In this document: in pieces, positions 1 to 12,555 of the stretch | Layout of the letters: every line of letters begins with the position of its first letter | Position numbering within the stretch: the stretch's first letter is position 1 | Assembly: GCF_001953985.1 (NCBI RefSeq) | Contig: NZ_MBEI01000079.1 | Coordinates: forward strand, 186,001 to 250,000 | Reading direction: 5' to 3' | Length of the DNA: 64,000 nt | DNA from: Mycobacterium colombiense | Lineage (GTDB): Bacteria > Actinomycetota > Actinomycetes > Mycobacteriales > Mycobacteriaceae | Made by a program: the position numbers and the translations under genes | Notes under the pieces: generated by a model | Told to the model about the DNA's origin: nothing | The model's input: the letters and a program-made list of their open reading frames with translations, nothing else | Databases searched by the model: none

Positions 1-247
1 CTCCAGCCTGCGACTGTGGCCGGACCGGCGGCTGAGCCGGCGAGGCGTGGAGATCGTGTCCCGGCGCGCGCCGCGCGGTGATGAGTTCGACATCATGACC
101 GACGAGATCGTCGTCATCGAGTTGCGCGACACGACCCAGGACCGCAGGTCTGGCTACGAGATCGCCTTCGACAAGGGCGCGTTGACCGCATTCCTGTCGT
201 GGCTGGAGTCGCGTCCGTCACCGCGTTCGCGTCGGCGCAGCCTGTAG
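1..247 (+). CDS. DUF2550 family membrane-associated protein, C-terminal part (Rv1312-like)
   Basis: Open at the window edge, so only the last 80 or so residues are visible. They read through RRLSRRGVEIVSRRAPRGDE, then an acidic stretch (DIMTDEIVVIELRD), ending in an Arg/Ser-rich tail. This matches the C-terminus of the mycobacterial DUF2550 protein that follows atpC. The family has one N-terminal membrane helix, outside this window, and no assigned function. It sits 22 nt from the convergent cobalamin adenosyltransferase. The transposase gene M. tuberculosis carries at this junction (Rv1313c) is absent. The frame is certain; function is unknown. Confidence 0.8.
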   Translation, partial: SSLRLWPDRRLSRRGVEIVSRRAPRGDEFDIMTDEIVVIELRDTTQDRRSGYEIAFDKGALTAFLSWLESRPSPRSRRRSL

Positions 248-268
248 AGCGGGCGCACTGCCGGCCGA

Positions 269-850
269 CTACGTGCCGGCGTTCTCGCCGCCGGGTTTCC
301 ACAGCACGTCACCGTCGGGGTTGGCCACGCGCGACAGGATGAACAGCAGATCCGACAGGCGGTTCAGGTATTTCGCCGGCAGGACGTTGACCTGTCCGGG
401 CGCGGCGTCGACGGCAGCCCACGCCGACCGCTCGGCTCGACGCACCACGGTGCGGGCGACGTGCAGCAACGCCGACAACGGCGAACCACCTGGCAGCACA
501 AACGAATTCAGCTTCGGCAGCGGCTCGTTATATGTGTCACACCATTTTTCGAGCCGATCGATGTAGGGCTGGGTGACCCGCAGCGGCGGATACTCGGGTT
601 TTTCGACCACGGGAGTCGACAGATCCGCGCCGGCATCGAACAAGTCGTTCTGGATCTGCCGCAGGACACCCGTGAGCTTCTCGTCCGGCTGACCCACGGC
701 GACCGCGACGCCGATCGCCGAGTTGGCTTCGTCACAATCGGCGTACGCCACCAGGCGAGGGTCGTTCTTGGAGACACGCGAGAAATCACTCAATCCCGTG
801 GTGCCGTCATCGCCGGTTCGTGTGTAGATGCGAGTCAGGTGTACAGCCAT
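269..850 (-). CDS. Cob(I)yrinic acid a,c-diamide / ATP:cob(I)alamin adenosyltransferase, PduO type
   Basis: Transfers the 5'-deoxyadenosyl group of ATP to cob(I)alamin, making coenzyme B12 for methylmalonyl-CoA mutase and other enzymes. The 193-residue product opens with the PduO ATP-binding signature YTRTGDDGTTGL (residues 8-19). It continues with the helical-bundle motifs DCDEANSAIGVA and FVLPGGS, then VVRRAERSAW and LNRLSDLLFILSR. The ATG at 850 is chosen over an upstream in-frame start 39 nt earlier because 193 residues is the length I recall for mycobacterial orthologues (Rv1314c). It is divergent from murA. A methylmalonyl-CoA epimerase at 20.8 kb belongs to the same B12-dependent propionate route. 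Confidence 0.93.
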   Translation of the reverse strand: MAVHLTRIYTRTGDDGTTGLSDFSRVSKNDPRLVAYADCDEANSAIGVAVAVGQPDEKLTGVLRQIQNDLFDAGADLSTPVVEKPEYPPLRVTQPYIDRLEKWCDTYNEPLPKLNSFVLPGGSPLSALLHVARTVVRRAERSAWAAVDAAPGQVNVLPAKYLNRLSDLLFILSRVANPDGDVLWKPGGENAGT

Positions 851-918
851 GAGCAAACCGTACTCGGGTGCGGGTCGGCCGACTGACAAGCCGATAGCGC
901 TTCACTAGACTGACGCGG

Positions 919-2172
919 GTGGCTGAGCGATTCGTGGTGACCGGCGGCAACCGGTTGGCAGGCGAAGTCGCAGTGGGGGGCGCAAAGAACAGCGTGCTCA
1001 AGCTGATGGCCGCGACGCTGTTGGCCGAAGGCACCAGCACGATCACCAACTGCCCCGACATCCTGGATGTGCCGCTGATGGCCGAGGTGCTGCGCGGCCT
1101 GGGCGCAACCGTCGAACTGGACGGCGACGTCGCGCGAATCACCTCTCCGGATGAGCCCAAGTACGACGCCGACTTCGCCGCGGTGCGACAGTTCCGCGCG
1201 TCGGTGTGCGTGCTGGGACCGCTGGTCGGCCGATGCAAGCGCGCCCGCGTCGCGCTGCCGGGCGGCGACGCGATCGGATCGCGCCCGCTGGACATGCATC
1301 AAGCCGGCCTGCGCCAACTCGGTGCGCAGTGCAACATCGAGCACGGATGCGTGGTGGCACAAGCCGATACGTTGCGCGGGGCGGAGATTCAGCTGGAGTT
1401 CCCCTCGGTGGGAGCCACCGAGAACATCCTGATGGCCGCGGTCGTGGCCGAGGGCGTGACCACCATCCACAACGCGGCACGCGAGCCCGACGTCGTGGAT
1501 CTGTGCACGATGTTGAACCAGATGGGCGCGCAGATCGAGGGCGCGGGTTCGCCGACGATGACCATCACCGGTGTCCCCAAGCTGCACCCGACCGAGCACC
1601 GCGTCATCGGGGATCGCATCGTCGCCGCCACCTGGGGGATCGCCGCTGCGATAACCCGCGGGGACATCACGGTGACGGGCGTCGACCCCTCGCACCTGCA
1701 GGTGGTGCTGCACAAGCTGCACGACGCCGGCGCCACCGTCACCCAAACCGACGACAGCTTCCGGGTGGCGCAATACGAACGCCCGAAGGCCGTCAACGTG
1801 GCGACGCTGCCGTTCCCCGGATTCCCGACCGACCTGCAGCCGATGGCGATCGCGCTGGCCTCGATCGCCGACGGCACGTCGATGATTACCGAGAACGTAT
1901 TCGAGGCGCGCTTCCGATTCGTTGAAGAAATGATCCGCCTTGGCGCCGACGCCCGCACCGACGGACATCACGCCGTCGTTCGGGGGTTGCCGCAATTGTC
2001 GAGTGCACCCGTGTGGTGTTCGGACATTCGGGCCGGCGCCGGCCTGGTGTTGGCCGGGCTCGTCGCCGACGGAGACACCGAGGTCCACGACGTCTTCCAC
2101 ATCGATCGCGGCTACCCGTTGTTCGTGGAGAACCTGGTGATTTTGGGAGCGGAGATCGAGCGGGTACAGTAA
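919..2172 (+). CDS. murA: UDP-N-acetylglucosamine 1-carboxyvinyltransferase
   Basis: First committed step of peptidoglycan synthesis: enolpyruvyl transfer from PEP to UDP-GlcNAc in the cytosol. The 417-residue protein is full length for the family and starts at GTG 919 (VAERFVVTGG, then GGAKNSVLKLMAATLL near residue 20). In the active-site loop the sequence is LPGGDAIGSRPLDMH, so residue 117 is Asp where most bacteria have Cys. This is the known mycobacterial variant that makes MurA insensitive to fosfomycin. The C-terminus has HIDRGYPLFVENL, typical of the family. The gene lies immediately upstream of the rRNA promoters, the arrangement conserved at the mycobacterial rrnA locus. Confidence 0.97.
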   Translation: MAERFVVTGGNRLAGEVAVGGAKNSVLKLMAATLLAEGTSTITNCPDILDVPLMAEVLRGLGATVELDGDVARITSPDEPKYDADFAAVRQFRASVCVLGPLVGRCKRARVALPGGDAIGSRPLDMHQAGLRQLGAQCNIEHGCVVAQADTLRGAEIQLEFPSVGATENILMAAVVAEGVTTIHNAAREPDVVDLCTMLNQMGAQIEGAGSPTMTITGVPKLHPTEHRVIGDRIVAATWGIAAAITRGDITVTGVDPSHLQVVLHKLHDAGATVTQTDDSFRVAQYERPKAVNVATLPFPGFPTDLQPMAIALASIADGTSMITENVFEARFRFVEEMIRLGADARTDGHHAVVRGLPQLSSAPVWCSDIRAGAGLVLAGLVADGDTEVHDVFHIDRGYPLFVENLVILGAEIERVQ

Positions 2173-2230
2173 CCAAAGTCAGTGCCCCACAAGCGCGGTC
2201 ACCAACGCGAAGGTGGACGAGATCGGGGCC

Positions 2231-2260
2231 TTGACTCCCTCGCTGGATTGGTACTAGCCT
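2231..2260 (+). promoter_or_regulatory. rRNA operon promoter P1 (sigma-A type)
   Basis: TTGACT at 2231-2236 and TAGCCT at 2255-2260, separated by 18 nt, 59 nt after the murA stop. It matches the layout of the first rrnA promoter in slow-growing mycobacteria. The hexamers are read directly; the start site is not mapped. Confidence 0.7.
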
Positions 2261-2306
2261 GGCACGGCTGCTCCCGAGACGGTCTCTAGAAGATCAAAAT
2301 TGGGAG

Positions 2307-2336
2307 TTGACTTACCTGCCGGATCTGTATTAAGCT
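2307..2336 (+). promoter_or_regulatory. rRNA operon promoter PCL1
   Basis: TTGACT at 2307-2312 and TAAGCT at 2331-2336 with an 18-nt spacer, followed by GGCAGGGTTGCCCC. This is the conserved PCL1 promoter and start region of mycobacterial rRNA operons. Two tandem promoters fit the usual rrnA arrangement. Confidence 0.8.
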
Positions 2337-2339
2337 GGC

Positions 2340-2539
2340 AGGGTTGCCCCAAAACGGGCGAAACAAGTGTTGTTTGAGAACTCAATAGTGTGTTTGGTCT
2401 TTTTATTTGTTGTTGTTTTTTGGCCATACTTAAACACTCCCCGTGTGTCGGTATGGCCGTAATTTTGATGCCAGTTTTTGGTGTCTTTTTGTTAGGTCAG
2501 ATTTTCTCTGATTTGAATTCACCTCGTTCTGCGAGGAGT
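2340..2539 (+). promoter_or_regulatory. rRNA leader with antitermination and processing sequences
   Basis: An AT-richer leader between PCL1 and 16S. It contains the conserved mycobacterial leader segment TTGTTTGAGAACTCAATAGT, starting near 2370 (boxA region), T-rich tracts, and a small hairpin CCTCG-ttctg-CGAGG just before the 16S 5' end that fits an RNase III-type processing stem. No protein gene is supported here. Confidence 0.6.
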
Positions 2540-7467
<4,928 letters not shown>

Positions 7468-7554
7468 CACAATCGCAACCACAGTCCATTTCTTCGGCAA
7501 TTTGCCGCAGAAAGTTCCGACGCCACACCCCCCACCAAACAAATTTAAATAGAG

Positions 7555-7669
7555 TTACGGCGGCCACAGCGACAGGGAAACGCCCGGTCCCATTCCGAAC
7601 CCGGAAGCTAAGCCTGTCAGCGCCGATGATACTGCCCATACGGGTGGAAAAGTAGGACACCGCCGAACA
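7555..7669 (+). rRNA. rrf: 5S ribosomal RNA
   Basis: 115 nt from TTACGGCGGCCACAGCG to CACCGCCGAACA. The terminal GGCGG and CCGCC strands pair and the internal CCCATTCCGAACCCGGAAG is diagnostic. It completes the 16S-23S-5S operon. Confidence 0.96.
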
Positions 7670-7674
7670 TACAC

Positions 7675-7704
7675 AAAAACACCCCCGGCAACGGGGGTGT
7701 TTTT
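7675..7704 (+). terminator. Rho-independent terminator of the rRNA operon
   Basis: Perfect stem AACACCCCCG / CGGGGGTGTT with a GCAA tetraloop (7678-7701), then a T run. It lies 6 nt after 5S, so it should end rRNA transcription ahead of the PPE gene on the opposite strand. Confidence 0.9.
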
Positions 7705-7884
7705 GCATTCTCGGCCAAAACCGCTGGGGCACAGGCAGTTCCGGTGGCCACCGGCAGTTGGAGGCACATCGATACCACGATCGGCTACGCGCACGCGCCG
7801 GCTTCGGAGCGGTGCTCAATGGTCGATCGAACGGCGTTGTTGCGAACCGGATCTCGCCCGGGGAATGGCCGGTGTGCTGGTCAG
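7705..7884. other. Non-coding gap between the rRNA terminator and the PPE gene
   Basis: About 180 nt of ordinary GC-rich sequence. Short reading frames cross it on both strands but none has a ribosome site or recognisable product. No repeat or insertion-sequence end is visible, so the point where the accessory block joins the rRNA backbone cannot be fixed. Confidence 0.5.
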
Positions 7885-9054
7885 TTATCCCGCAAACGGC
7901 GGGCGCGCCATCACCGTCGGACGGATCCCATAGCGCGGACCCGCACCGGACGATCCGGTGCCGGCACCCGCCAGCGGCATCCCTCCGAGCAGGTTTCCGG
8001 GCCCTGACGTCTCCGGCGTTGTGATGAAGCGGCTGATCGGAATTGACGAAGCCCCAGAAGCCGCCGGGCCTGCGGCGGAGGCCCAGCTGGCCGGCACGGA
8101 GAGTCCGCCGACCGGCGCCGCGCTGCCCAGGCCCGCCGAGATGGCGCCGCCTCCGGCGCCCAGGGCCTGCCCGATTGCGGGAAGGCCCGCCGCTGCTTTG
8201 GCGCCGTCGCTGGCGGCCTTCGCGGCCGGCGCCAACGCCTTCGCGAGCGATTGAAAGTGGGTCGACATGCCGGTTACGCGATAAGCCATCGCAAGGGTGT
8301 TCTGGGTCGGACTGGAATATTGCGACCACAGGCTCACAAACTCATTCTGTTTCAACGCGTCCGAGATCGGTGTTGCGGACGCAGTTGATGAACTAGGTGA
8401 CGCGAGGCTTTGCAGCGCGGAGGGCGTGGAGGACAACAACTGCGACTGCGTAGCCTGCGTGCCGGTGCCGCCCGACGTGCCTGCGGCTCGGGTGACCGCC
8501 GCGGCCTGCGTGGCTTGTCCGGCGGGGTTGGTGGTTTCCGTCGGCTCGGTGAATGGCGTGACTTCGGCAGTCGGCGCGGTTTGGGCGGCGTAGCCGTACA
8601 TCGCGGCGGCATCTTGAGCCCACATTTCACCGTATTGGGCCTCGAGCTGCGTGATCAGCGGGGTGTTTTGACCGAGGACGTTCGTCGAAATCGCCTGGGC
8701 CAGCAGGGTGCGGTTCGCCTCGATCAGCGGTGGGGGCACCGTAGCGGCGAACGCCGTCTCGTAGGCGCCGACTGCAGCCCTGGCCGATGTGGCGGCCTGC
8801 TCGGCTTGCGCTGCGCTGGTACGCATCCACGCCAGATAGGGTTTGGCCGCGTCGGCCATTTGTCTCGATGCCGGGCCCATCCACTCTTCGCTGGTCAGTT
8901 GTGTGATTACGGTGTCGTAGGCGGTTGCGGCTGAGTCCAGCTCGGCGGCCAGCATGTTCCACGCCCATGCAGCAGCCATCATCGATGCCGGCCCCGGTCC
9001 GGAATACATGCGGGCAGAATTGAATTCAGGCGGTAACGCCCCGAAATCCAGCAC
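7885..9054 (-). CDS. PPE family protein, PPE-SVP subgroup
   Basis: 389 residues. Starts MLDFGALPPEFNSARMYSGP, the classic PPE N-terminus (PPE at residues 8-10), with WMGPAS in the helical hairpin turn (the WxG-type motif near residue 58). The N-terminal 180 residues form the PPE domain. The C-terminal half is Ala/Ser/Gly/Thr-rich and carries GGLSVPASW, the GxxSVPxxW motif of the SVP subgroup. It follows the PE gene on the same strand with a 13-nt gap, the normal arrangement for a PE-PPE heterodimer exported by a type VII system (most SVP members use ESX-5). No esx genes are nearby. It is not in the corresponding M. tuberculosis interval. Confidence 0.95.
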   Translation of the reverse strand: MLDFGALPPEFNSARMYSGPGPASMMAAAWAWNMLAAELDSAATAYDTVITQLTSEEWMGPASRQMADAAKPYLAWMRTSAAQAEQAATSARAAVGAYETAFAATVPPPLIEANRTLLAQAISTNVLGQNTPLITQLEAQYGEMWAQDAAAMYGYAAQTAPTAEVTPFTEPTETTNPAGQATQAAAVTRAAGTSGGTGTQATQSQLLSSTPSALQSLASPSSSTASATPISDALKQNEFVSLWSQYSSPTQNTLAMAYRVTGMSTHFQSLAKALAPAAKAASDGAKAAAGLPAIGQALGAGGGAISAGLGSAAPVGGLSVPASWASAAGPAASGASSIPISRFITTPETSGPGNLLGGMPLAGAGTGSSGAGPRYGIRPTVMARPPFAG

Positions 9055-9067
9055 CTCCCCACCCTCC

Positions 9068-9367
9068 TCAGCTGGTCGCGGCCGCGTTGATGGCCTCGGT
9101 GGCCGCGTACGAGCCGGCGCCGAGCTGCAGCATCTTCACGAAGCCGTCGTGAATCATCGTGGCCTGGGCACAGACCGTCTGATACATCTGGGCATGCGTC
9201 GCGAACTGCGCAGCGATCAGGACCGAGACCTCGTCAGGTGCCGCGGGAACCACTCCCATCGTCGGCGCCGACGCGGCCGCATTCTGCGCGGCCAGCGCCG
9301 AACCGATCACGGCCAATTTGCTGGCTGCCGCGGATAACGCTTCCGGTTGGGTCGTCACGAACGACAC
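9068..9367 (-). CDS. PE family protein
   Basis: 99 residues, PE domain only (MSFVTTQPEALSAAASKLAV, with the PE dipeptide at residues 8-9). The helix-turn-helix fold is followed by YAATE near the end, matching the YxxxD/E type VII secretion signal. There is no PGRS or other C-terminal extension. It is the first gene of a two-gene transcript with the PPE behind it and is expected to form a four-helix complex with that protein before export. Confidence 0.95.
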   Translation of the reverse strand: MSFVTTQPEALSAAASKLAVIGSALAAQNAAASAPTMGVVPAAPDEVSVLIAAQFATHAQMYQTVCAQATMIHDGFVKMLQLGAGSYAATEAINAAATS

Positions 9368-9721
9368 GGTGATTTCTCTCCTCGCTGGTTCCGATTTCCG
9401 ACGGCTCCCAAGCCGCTCCTCAGCGAGGTTAGGTGCTGCGTGGCCGATAGTGTATGACTAACGACAAGTGTTCATCTCCAGCTAGATTCAGTTCATAATC
9501 ATGAACATCTGAGTACATATATCTACTTAAGATCACATATGTGCACCATCATCCACTTCTGAGCGATCGTTGCGGCGGCCACACAGGCGCTTCGCATTCG
9601 TGACTACGTGGCTGACGGTGTCGGCTGCGCTGGGCGGGCCCCGCGCACAAGTATCTGACCACAGTTTCGGGGGTTACTGGCGCGGATGCGAAAGGCGTCG
9701 ACGAGGTGAGGGGACCGATTA
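9368..9721. other. Divergent intergenic region between PE-PPE and PPE genes
   Basis: 354 nt, clearly AT-richer between about 9450 and 9545 than the genes around it. It holds two palindromes: GTTCAT-aatc-ATGAAC (9491-9506) and CACATATGTG (9534-9543). It must contain the promoters of both divergent units. No small gene is supported. Confidence 0.6.
9491..9506. promoter_or_regulatory. Candidate operator palindrome (GTTCAT-n4-ATGAAC)
   Basis: Perfect 6-bp inverted repeat with a 4-nt centre, in the AT-rich part of the divergent PE/PPE intergenic region. The regulator is unknown; the small regulator gene at 11.7-12.0 kb is a nearby candidate. Confidence 0.4.
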
Positions 9722-10864
9722 GTGGATTACGGCGCGCTTCCGCCGGAAGTCAACTCTGGGCGCATGTATGTCGGCGCGGGGGCGGGGCCGATGTTGGCGG
9801 CCGCCGCAGCCTGGGACGGGTTGGCCACCGATCTGTACATCGCGGCCGCCTCCTACAGCTCGCATATCTCTGAACTCACATGTGTGTGGCTGGGTCCGGC
9901 GTCGGCGTCGATGGCCAGCGCTTCGGCGCCGTATGCGGCGTGGCTGACGGCGACCGCCGCGCGCGCCGAGCAGACGGCCGTCCAGGCGAAGGCCGCCGCA
10001 CGAGCCTATGAGGCCGCGTTCGCGATGACGGTTCCGCCGCAAGTGATCGCAGCCAACCGTGCGCAACTGATGACGTTGATCGCGACCAACTTCTTTGGAC
10101 AGAACCTGCCGGCGATCGCGGCGACGGAGGCGCACTACGCCGAAATGTGGGCCCAGGACGCAGCTGCGATGTACGGCTACGCGGCGGCCTCGGCGGGGGC
10201 ATCAGCATTGACCACGTTCGACCAGCCGCCCTCCAACACCAACCCGGCGGGCCAGGCCGGTCAGGCCGCCGCCGTCTCCCACGCCGCTGACGCAAGTGCA
10301 CAATCCAGCGCGTCCGCCTCGCGGCTGGCAAACCTCAGATCGGCCTCTGGTGCACTATCGAATGCATCGACTGGGTCGTCCGAATCGTCGAAACCGGTTG
10401 CCTGGAAAGACTGGGTATCGATGTACACCAACGACCTTGGGATCGCATATAACCATTTGGGCGACTGGGACCACATGATGAAGCTCTGGGAAGGTGGGAT
10501 ACCGGCCGCCGCCAGCAAAGGAGCTGAGGCTGCTGTGGCGGCCGCGCCAGGGGTCGGCGGAACGCTGGCCAGCGGCCCGGTGTCGTCGGGCACGTCGTCG
10601 GCTGTCTCCGCGGGTCTGGGCAGGGCGGGCACGGTCGGCCACTTGTCGGTGCCGCAGAGTTGGGCCGCTGCGGCCCCAGCGACGGGCGGGGAAAGCAACC
10701 TGTCGGCTCTCGGCGGTGCCACCGTTGGCTCCGAAGCCAAGGAAGCGGGCCTGCTTCGCGGCATACCGCTGACCGGCACGGGCAGGGGCTCCGGGGGGAA
10801 GGTGGTTGGACAGCGGTACGGATTCCGTCATGCCGTGATGGCGCGGTCGGTGGTTGGTGGGTAA
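9722..10864 (+). CDS. PPE family protein, PPE-SVP subgroup
   Basis: 380 residues from GTG 9722 (MDYGALPPEVNSGRMYVGAG), preceded by GAGGTGAGGGG at ribosome-site distance. PPE domain over about residues 1-175 with WLGPAS in the hairpin turn. The C-terminal part has HLSVPQSWAAA, the SVP motif. It is divergent from the PE-PPE pair and has no PE partner of its own on this strand. Its N-terminal domain is closely similar to the other PPE (same LPPE start, QDAAAMYGYAA block), so a local duplication is plausible. Expected surface or secreted protein; its role is unknown. Confidence 0.94.
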   Translation: MDYGALPPEVNSGRMYVGAGAGPMLAAAAAWDGLATDLYIAAASYSSHISELTCVWLGPASASMASASAPYAAWLTATAARAEQTAVQAKAAARAYEAAFAMTVPPQVIAANRAQLMTLIATNFFGQNLPAIAATEAHYAEMWAQDAAAMYGYAAASAGASALTTFDQPPSNTNPAGQAGQAAAVSHAADASAQSSASASRLANLRSASGALSNASTGSSESSKPVAWKDWVSMYTNDLGIAYNHLGDWDHMMKLWEGGIPAAASKGAEAAVAAAPGVGGTLASGPVSSGTSSAVSAGLGRAGTVGHLSVPQSWAAAAPATGGESNLSALGGATVGSEAKEAGLLRGIPLTGTGRGSGGKVVGQRYGFRHAVMARSVVGG

Positions 10865-10918
10865 GTGGGGAGATTGGCGATGCGCACCGATCGCGGGTGT
10901 CGCCGCCCGCGAGCCGGC

Positions 10919-11635
10919 CTAATGGTCCGAAGTGAACCAGGCGACCTTGGCCTGCCACGATCGGGCAGACCCGTAGGCGAAGCCAATTGCGCTCAGGCAG
11001 GCGCACAACCAGACCGGCAAGACGATGTCGGAGCCCGCCCAGGCGGTGCCCATCTGAATCACGGTAGCTGCCACGCCGAATGCGGCCGAGATCAGATAGA
11101 GGTCGACGGTCGTCGTTGAGCGGGGATCCGTCCGCAGTATCAGGAGTACTCGCCCGGCGTAGCCGAGTAGATAGATCATCAGGGCGCCCAAAACCAACCA
11201 GTAAGCCGCTAGCCAGATGTCGCTGGCCGGGGCGGCGAAGAAGTCGAGGTGATGGCCTTCGTCGGCGATGATGAACAGGGCCACCAGCAGCGGAATCGCA
11301 AGCCTGAGCGGCCGCGCGACGTGTTTGCGCAACAGACCGCGCTCGTGGATTTCGTCAACGAGACGGATGAGTCCGTGCCGGATGATGGCCGTCACCGCGA
11401 AGATCCAGCAGATGTGGCCGAGAAGATGTTGTATGTTCCACAGCCCGAAGACGCGGTGCAGGGGCGGGCCGAGCGCGGCCGACGCCCAGTGTGACATCAG
11501 TAGGACGGCGCAGCCGTGCAGTGCGATGTTGCGGGTTGCGCCGGCCTCCCATCGGGAGCGCCAGGTGTCGCGCCGGATCCACAGGCAGCACAGGATGGCA
11601 GCCAGGGTGGCAATGATGAGTGCGGTTTTGATCAT
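10919..11635 (-). CDS. Seven-helix integral membrane protein paired with a small regulator
   Basis: 238 residues, no named family assigned with certainty. Seven hydrophobic segments are visible, at about residues 4-20, 37-57, 70-90, 113-126, 145-165, 180-200 and 206-222, with short loops and no large soluble domain. It lies 23 nt downstream of the small DNA-binding-type protein on the same strand. The helix spacing and the regulator partner recall the actinobacterial MAB_1171c-type putative transporters, which usually carry an extra C-terminal soluble domain that is missing here. This resemblance is from memory and weak. It is absent from the matching M. tuberculosis interval. Confidence 0.7.
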   Translation of the reverse strand: MIKTALIIATLAAILCCLWIRRDTWRSRWEAGATRNIALHGCAVLLMSHWASAALGPPLHRVFGLWNIQHLLGHICWIFAVTAIIRHGLIRLVDEIHERGLLRKHVARPLRLAIPLLVALFIIADEGHHLDFFAAPASDIWLAAYWLVLGALMIYLLGYAGRVLLILRTDPRSTTTVDLYLISAAFGVAATVIQMGTAWAGSDIVLPVWLCACLSAIGFAYGSARSWQAKVAWFTSDH

Positions 11636-11658
11636 TAAATGGGTCCCGGCAGTGCCGC

Positions 11659-12021
11659 TCAGACGGGCGGACTGTTGGGATCGGGACGAAGGTCACGCAA
11701 TCGGGGCGGCCCCGCTTGGGACTCCACGTATTCGGTGACCGAGTCGCGGTCGATCAGGCCGTAGCGGACTTGCAGGTCTACCGGGTTCAACCCTAAATAC
11801 TTAGCGGCCCTGATCAGGTTGTCTGCGGTGATCAGCCTGCCTTCGCGAGCCGCCTTGTAATACGCGGACTTGCGGTAGCCGAATGCTTCGTAGACCTCGG
11901 TAGCCGCCAAGGGCCGACCCACCAGGTACGGCAGAACCACGGCTGGGTCCTTCGCACTGTCGTCCACAATTATGGACGATAGCGCCGTTCGACGGACCTG
12001 GCAAAAGGAAGCGCGGGTCAC
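11659..12021 (-). CDS. Small helix-turn-helix-type regulator
   Basis: Up to 120 residues. The core PYLVGRPLAATEVYEAFG followed by KSAYYKAAREGRLITADNLI reads like a small actinobacterial HTH domain with an N-terminal recognition segment and a C-terminal helical tail (NPVDLQVRYGLIDRDSVTEY). The ATG at 12021 is taken, but a later GTG (VDDSAKDPAVVLPYL, about residue 19) fits the domain boundary better and may be the true start. It is probably co-transcribed with the membrane protein behind it. The target is unknown; it may be autoregulatory, as such pairs often are. Confidence 0.65.
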   Translation of the reverse strand: MTRASFCQVRRTALSSIIVDDSAKDPAVVLPYLVGRPLAATEVYEAFGYRKSAYYKAAREGRLITADNLIRAAKYLGLNPVDLQVRYGLIDRDSVTEYVESQAGPPRLRDLRPDPNSPPV

Positions 12022-12063
12022 CGTGAATTCCCGTACCGAACGTGGATCACCACGCCCCTGCGG

Positions 12064-12555
12064 TCAATCGAACAGTGTTGCGCAGCTGCGGGCCGTTTCC
12101 AGATCCAGAAGGGTGCGTTTGCGTTGCAGCCCACCGCCGAAGCCGGTGAGACTTCCGTTGGCGCCGATGACGCGATGGCAGGGAACGACGATGGCGATCG
12201 GGTTGTGGCCGTTGGCCAACCCGACGGCACGGGCGGCGCCCGGCGCTGCGATCTGCTCGGCGATTTCACCGTACGAGCGGGTTTCGCCGTACGGAATGGT
12301 CAGCAGCGCCCGCCACACTCGGCGCTGAAATTCGGTGCCTCGCAGGTCGAGCTCGACATCGAAATTCGTCAGCTCGCCGGCGAAATACGCGCCGAGTTGC
12401 TCGACGGCCTCGCCGAAAGCCTGCGGGTTCGGCGACCAATCGCTGCGGCTCGGTTCGTAGGTCTGATCGACCATTCGAAGATTCGTCAGCACCGAGCCGT
12501 GACCGGCCAGGGTCAGCAGCCCGATCGGGCTGTCGATGGTGCGGTACTCGGTCAT
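12064..12555 (-). CDS. ogt: Methylated-DNA--protein-cysteine methyltransferase
   Basis: Suicide repair of O6-methylguanine by transfer of the methyl group to its own cysteine. 163 residues. The active-site motif IVVPCHRVIG holds the acceptor Cys. The helix-turn-helix with ARAVGLANGHNP and the N-terminal YRTIDSPIGLLTLAG match the family. The ATG at 12555 overlaps the ada-alkA stop as ATGA and has AGGAGG just upstream, so an earlier in-frame start inside ada-alkA is rejected. Second gene of an alkylation-damage operon, the same order as Rv1316c-Rv1317c. Confidence 0.96.
   Translation of the reverse strand: MTEYRTIDSPIGLLTLAGHGSVLTNLRMVDQTYEPSRSDWSPNPQAFGEAVEQLGAYFAGELTNFDVELDLRGTEFQRRVWRALLTIPYGETRSYGEIAEQIAAPGAARAVGLANGHNPIAIVVPCHRVIGANGSLTGFGGGLQRKRTLLDLETARSCATLFD

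Noticed and set aside
8043..10831. Long reading frames antisense to the PPE and PE genes
   Set aside because: Shadow frames of GC-rich codons; no ribosome sites and no family match, while the PE/PPE frames are unambiguous.
7705..12063. Insertion sequence or prophage ends around the PPE block
   Set aside because: No transposase, integrase, terminal repeats or target duplication could be found by eye.
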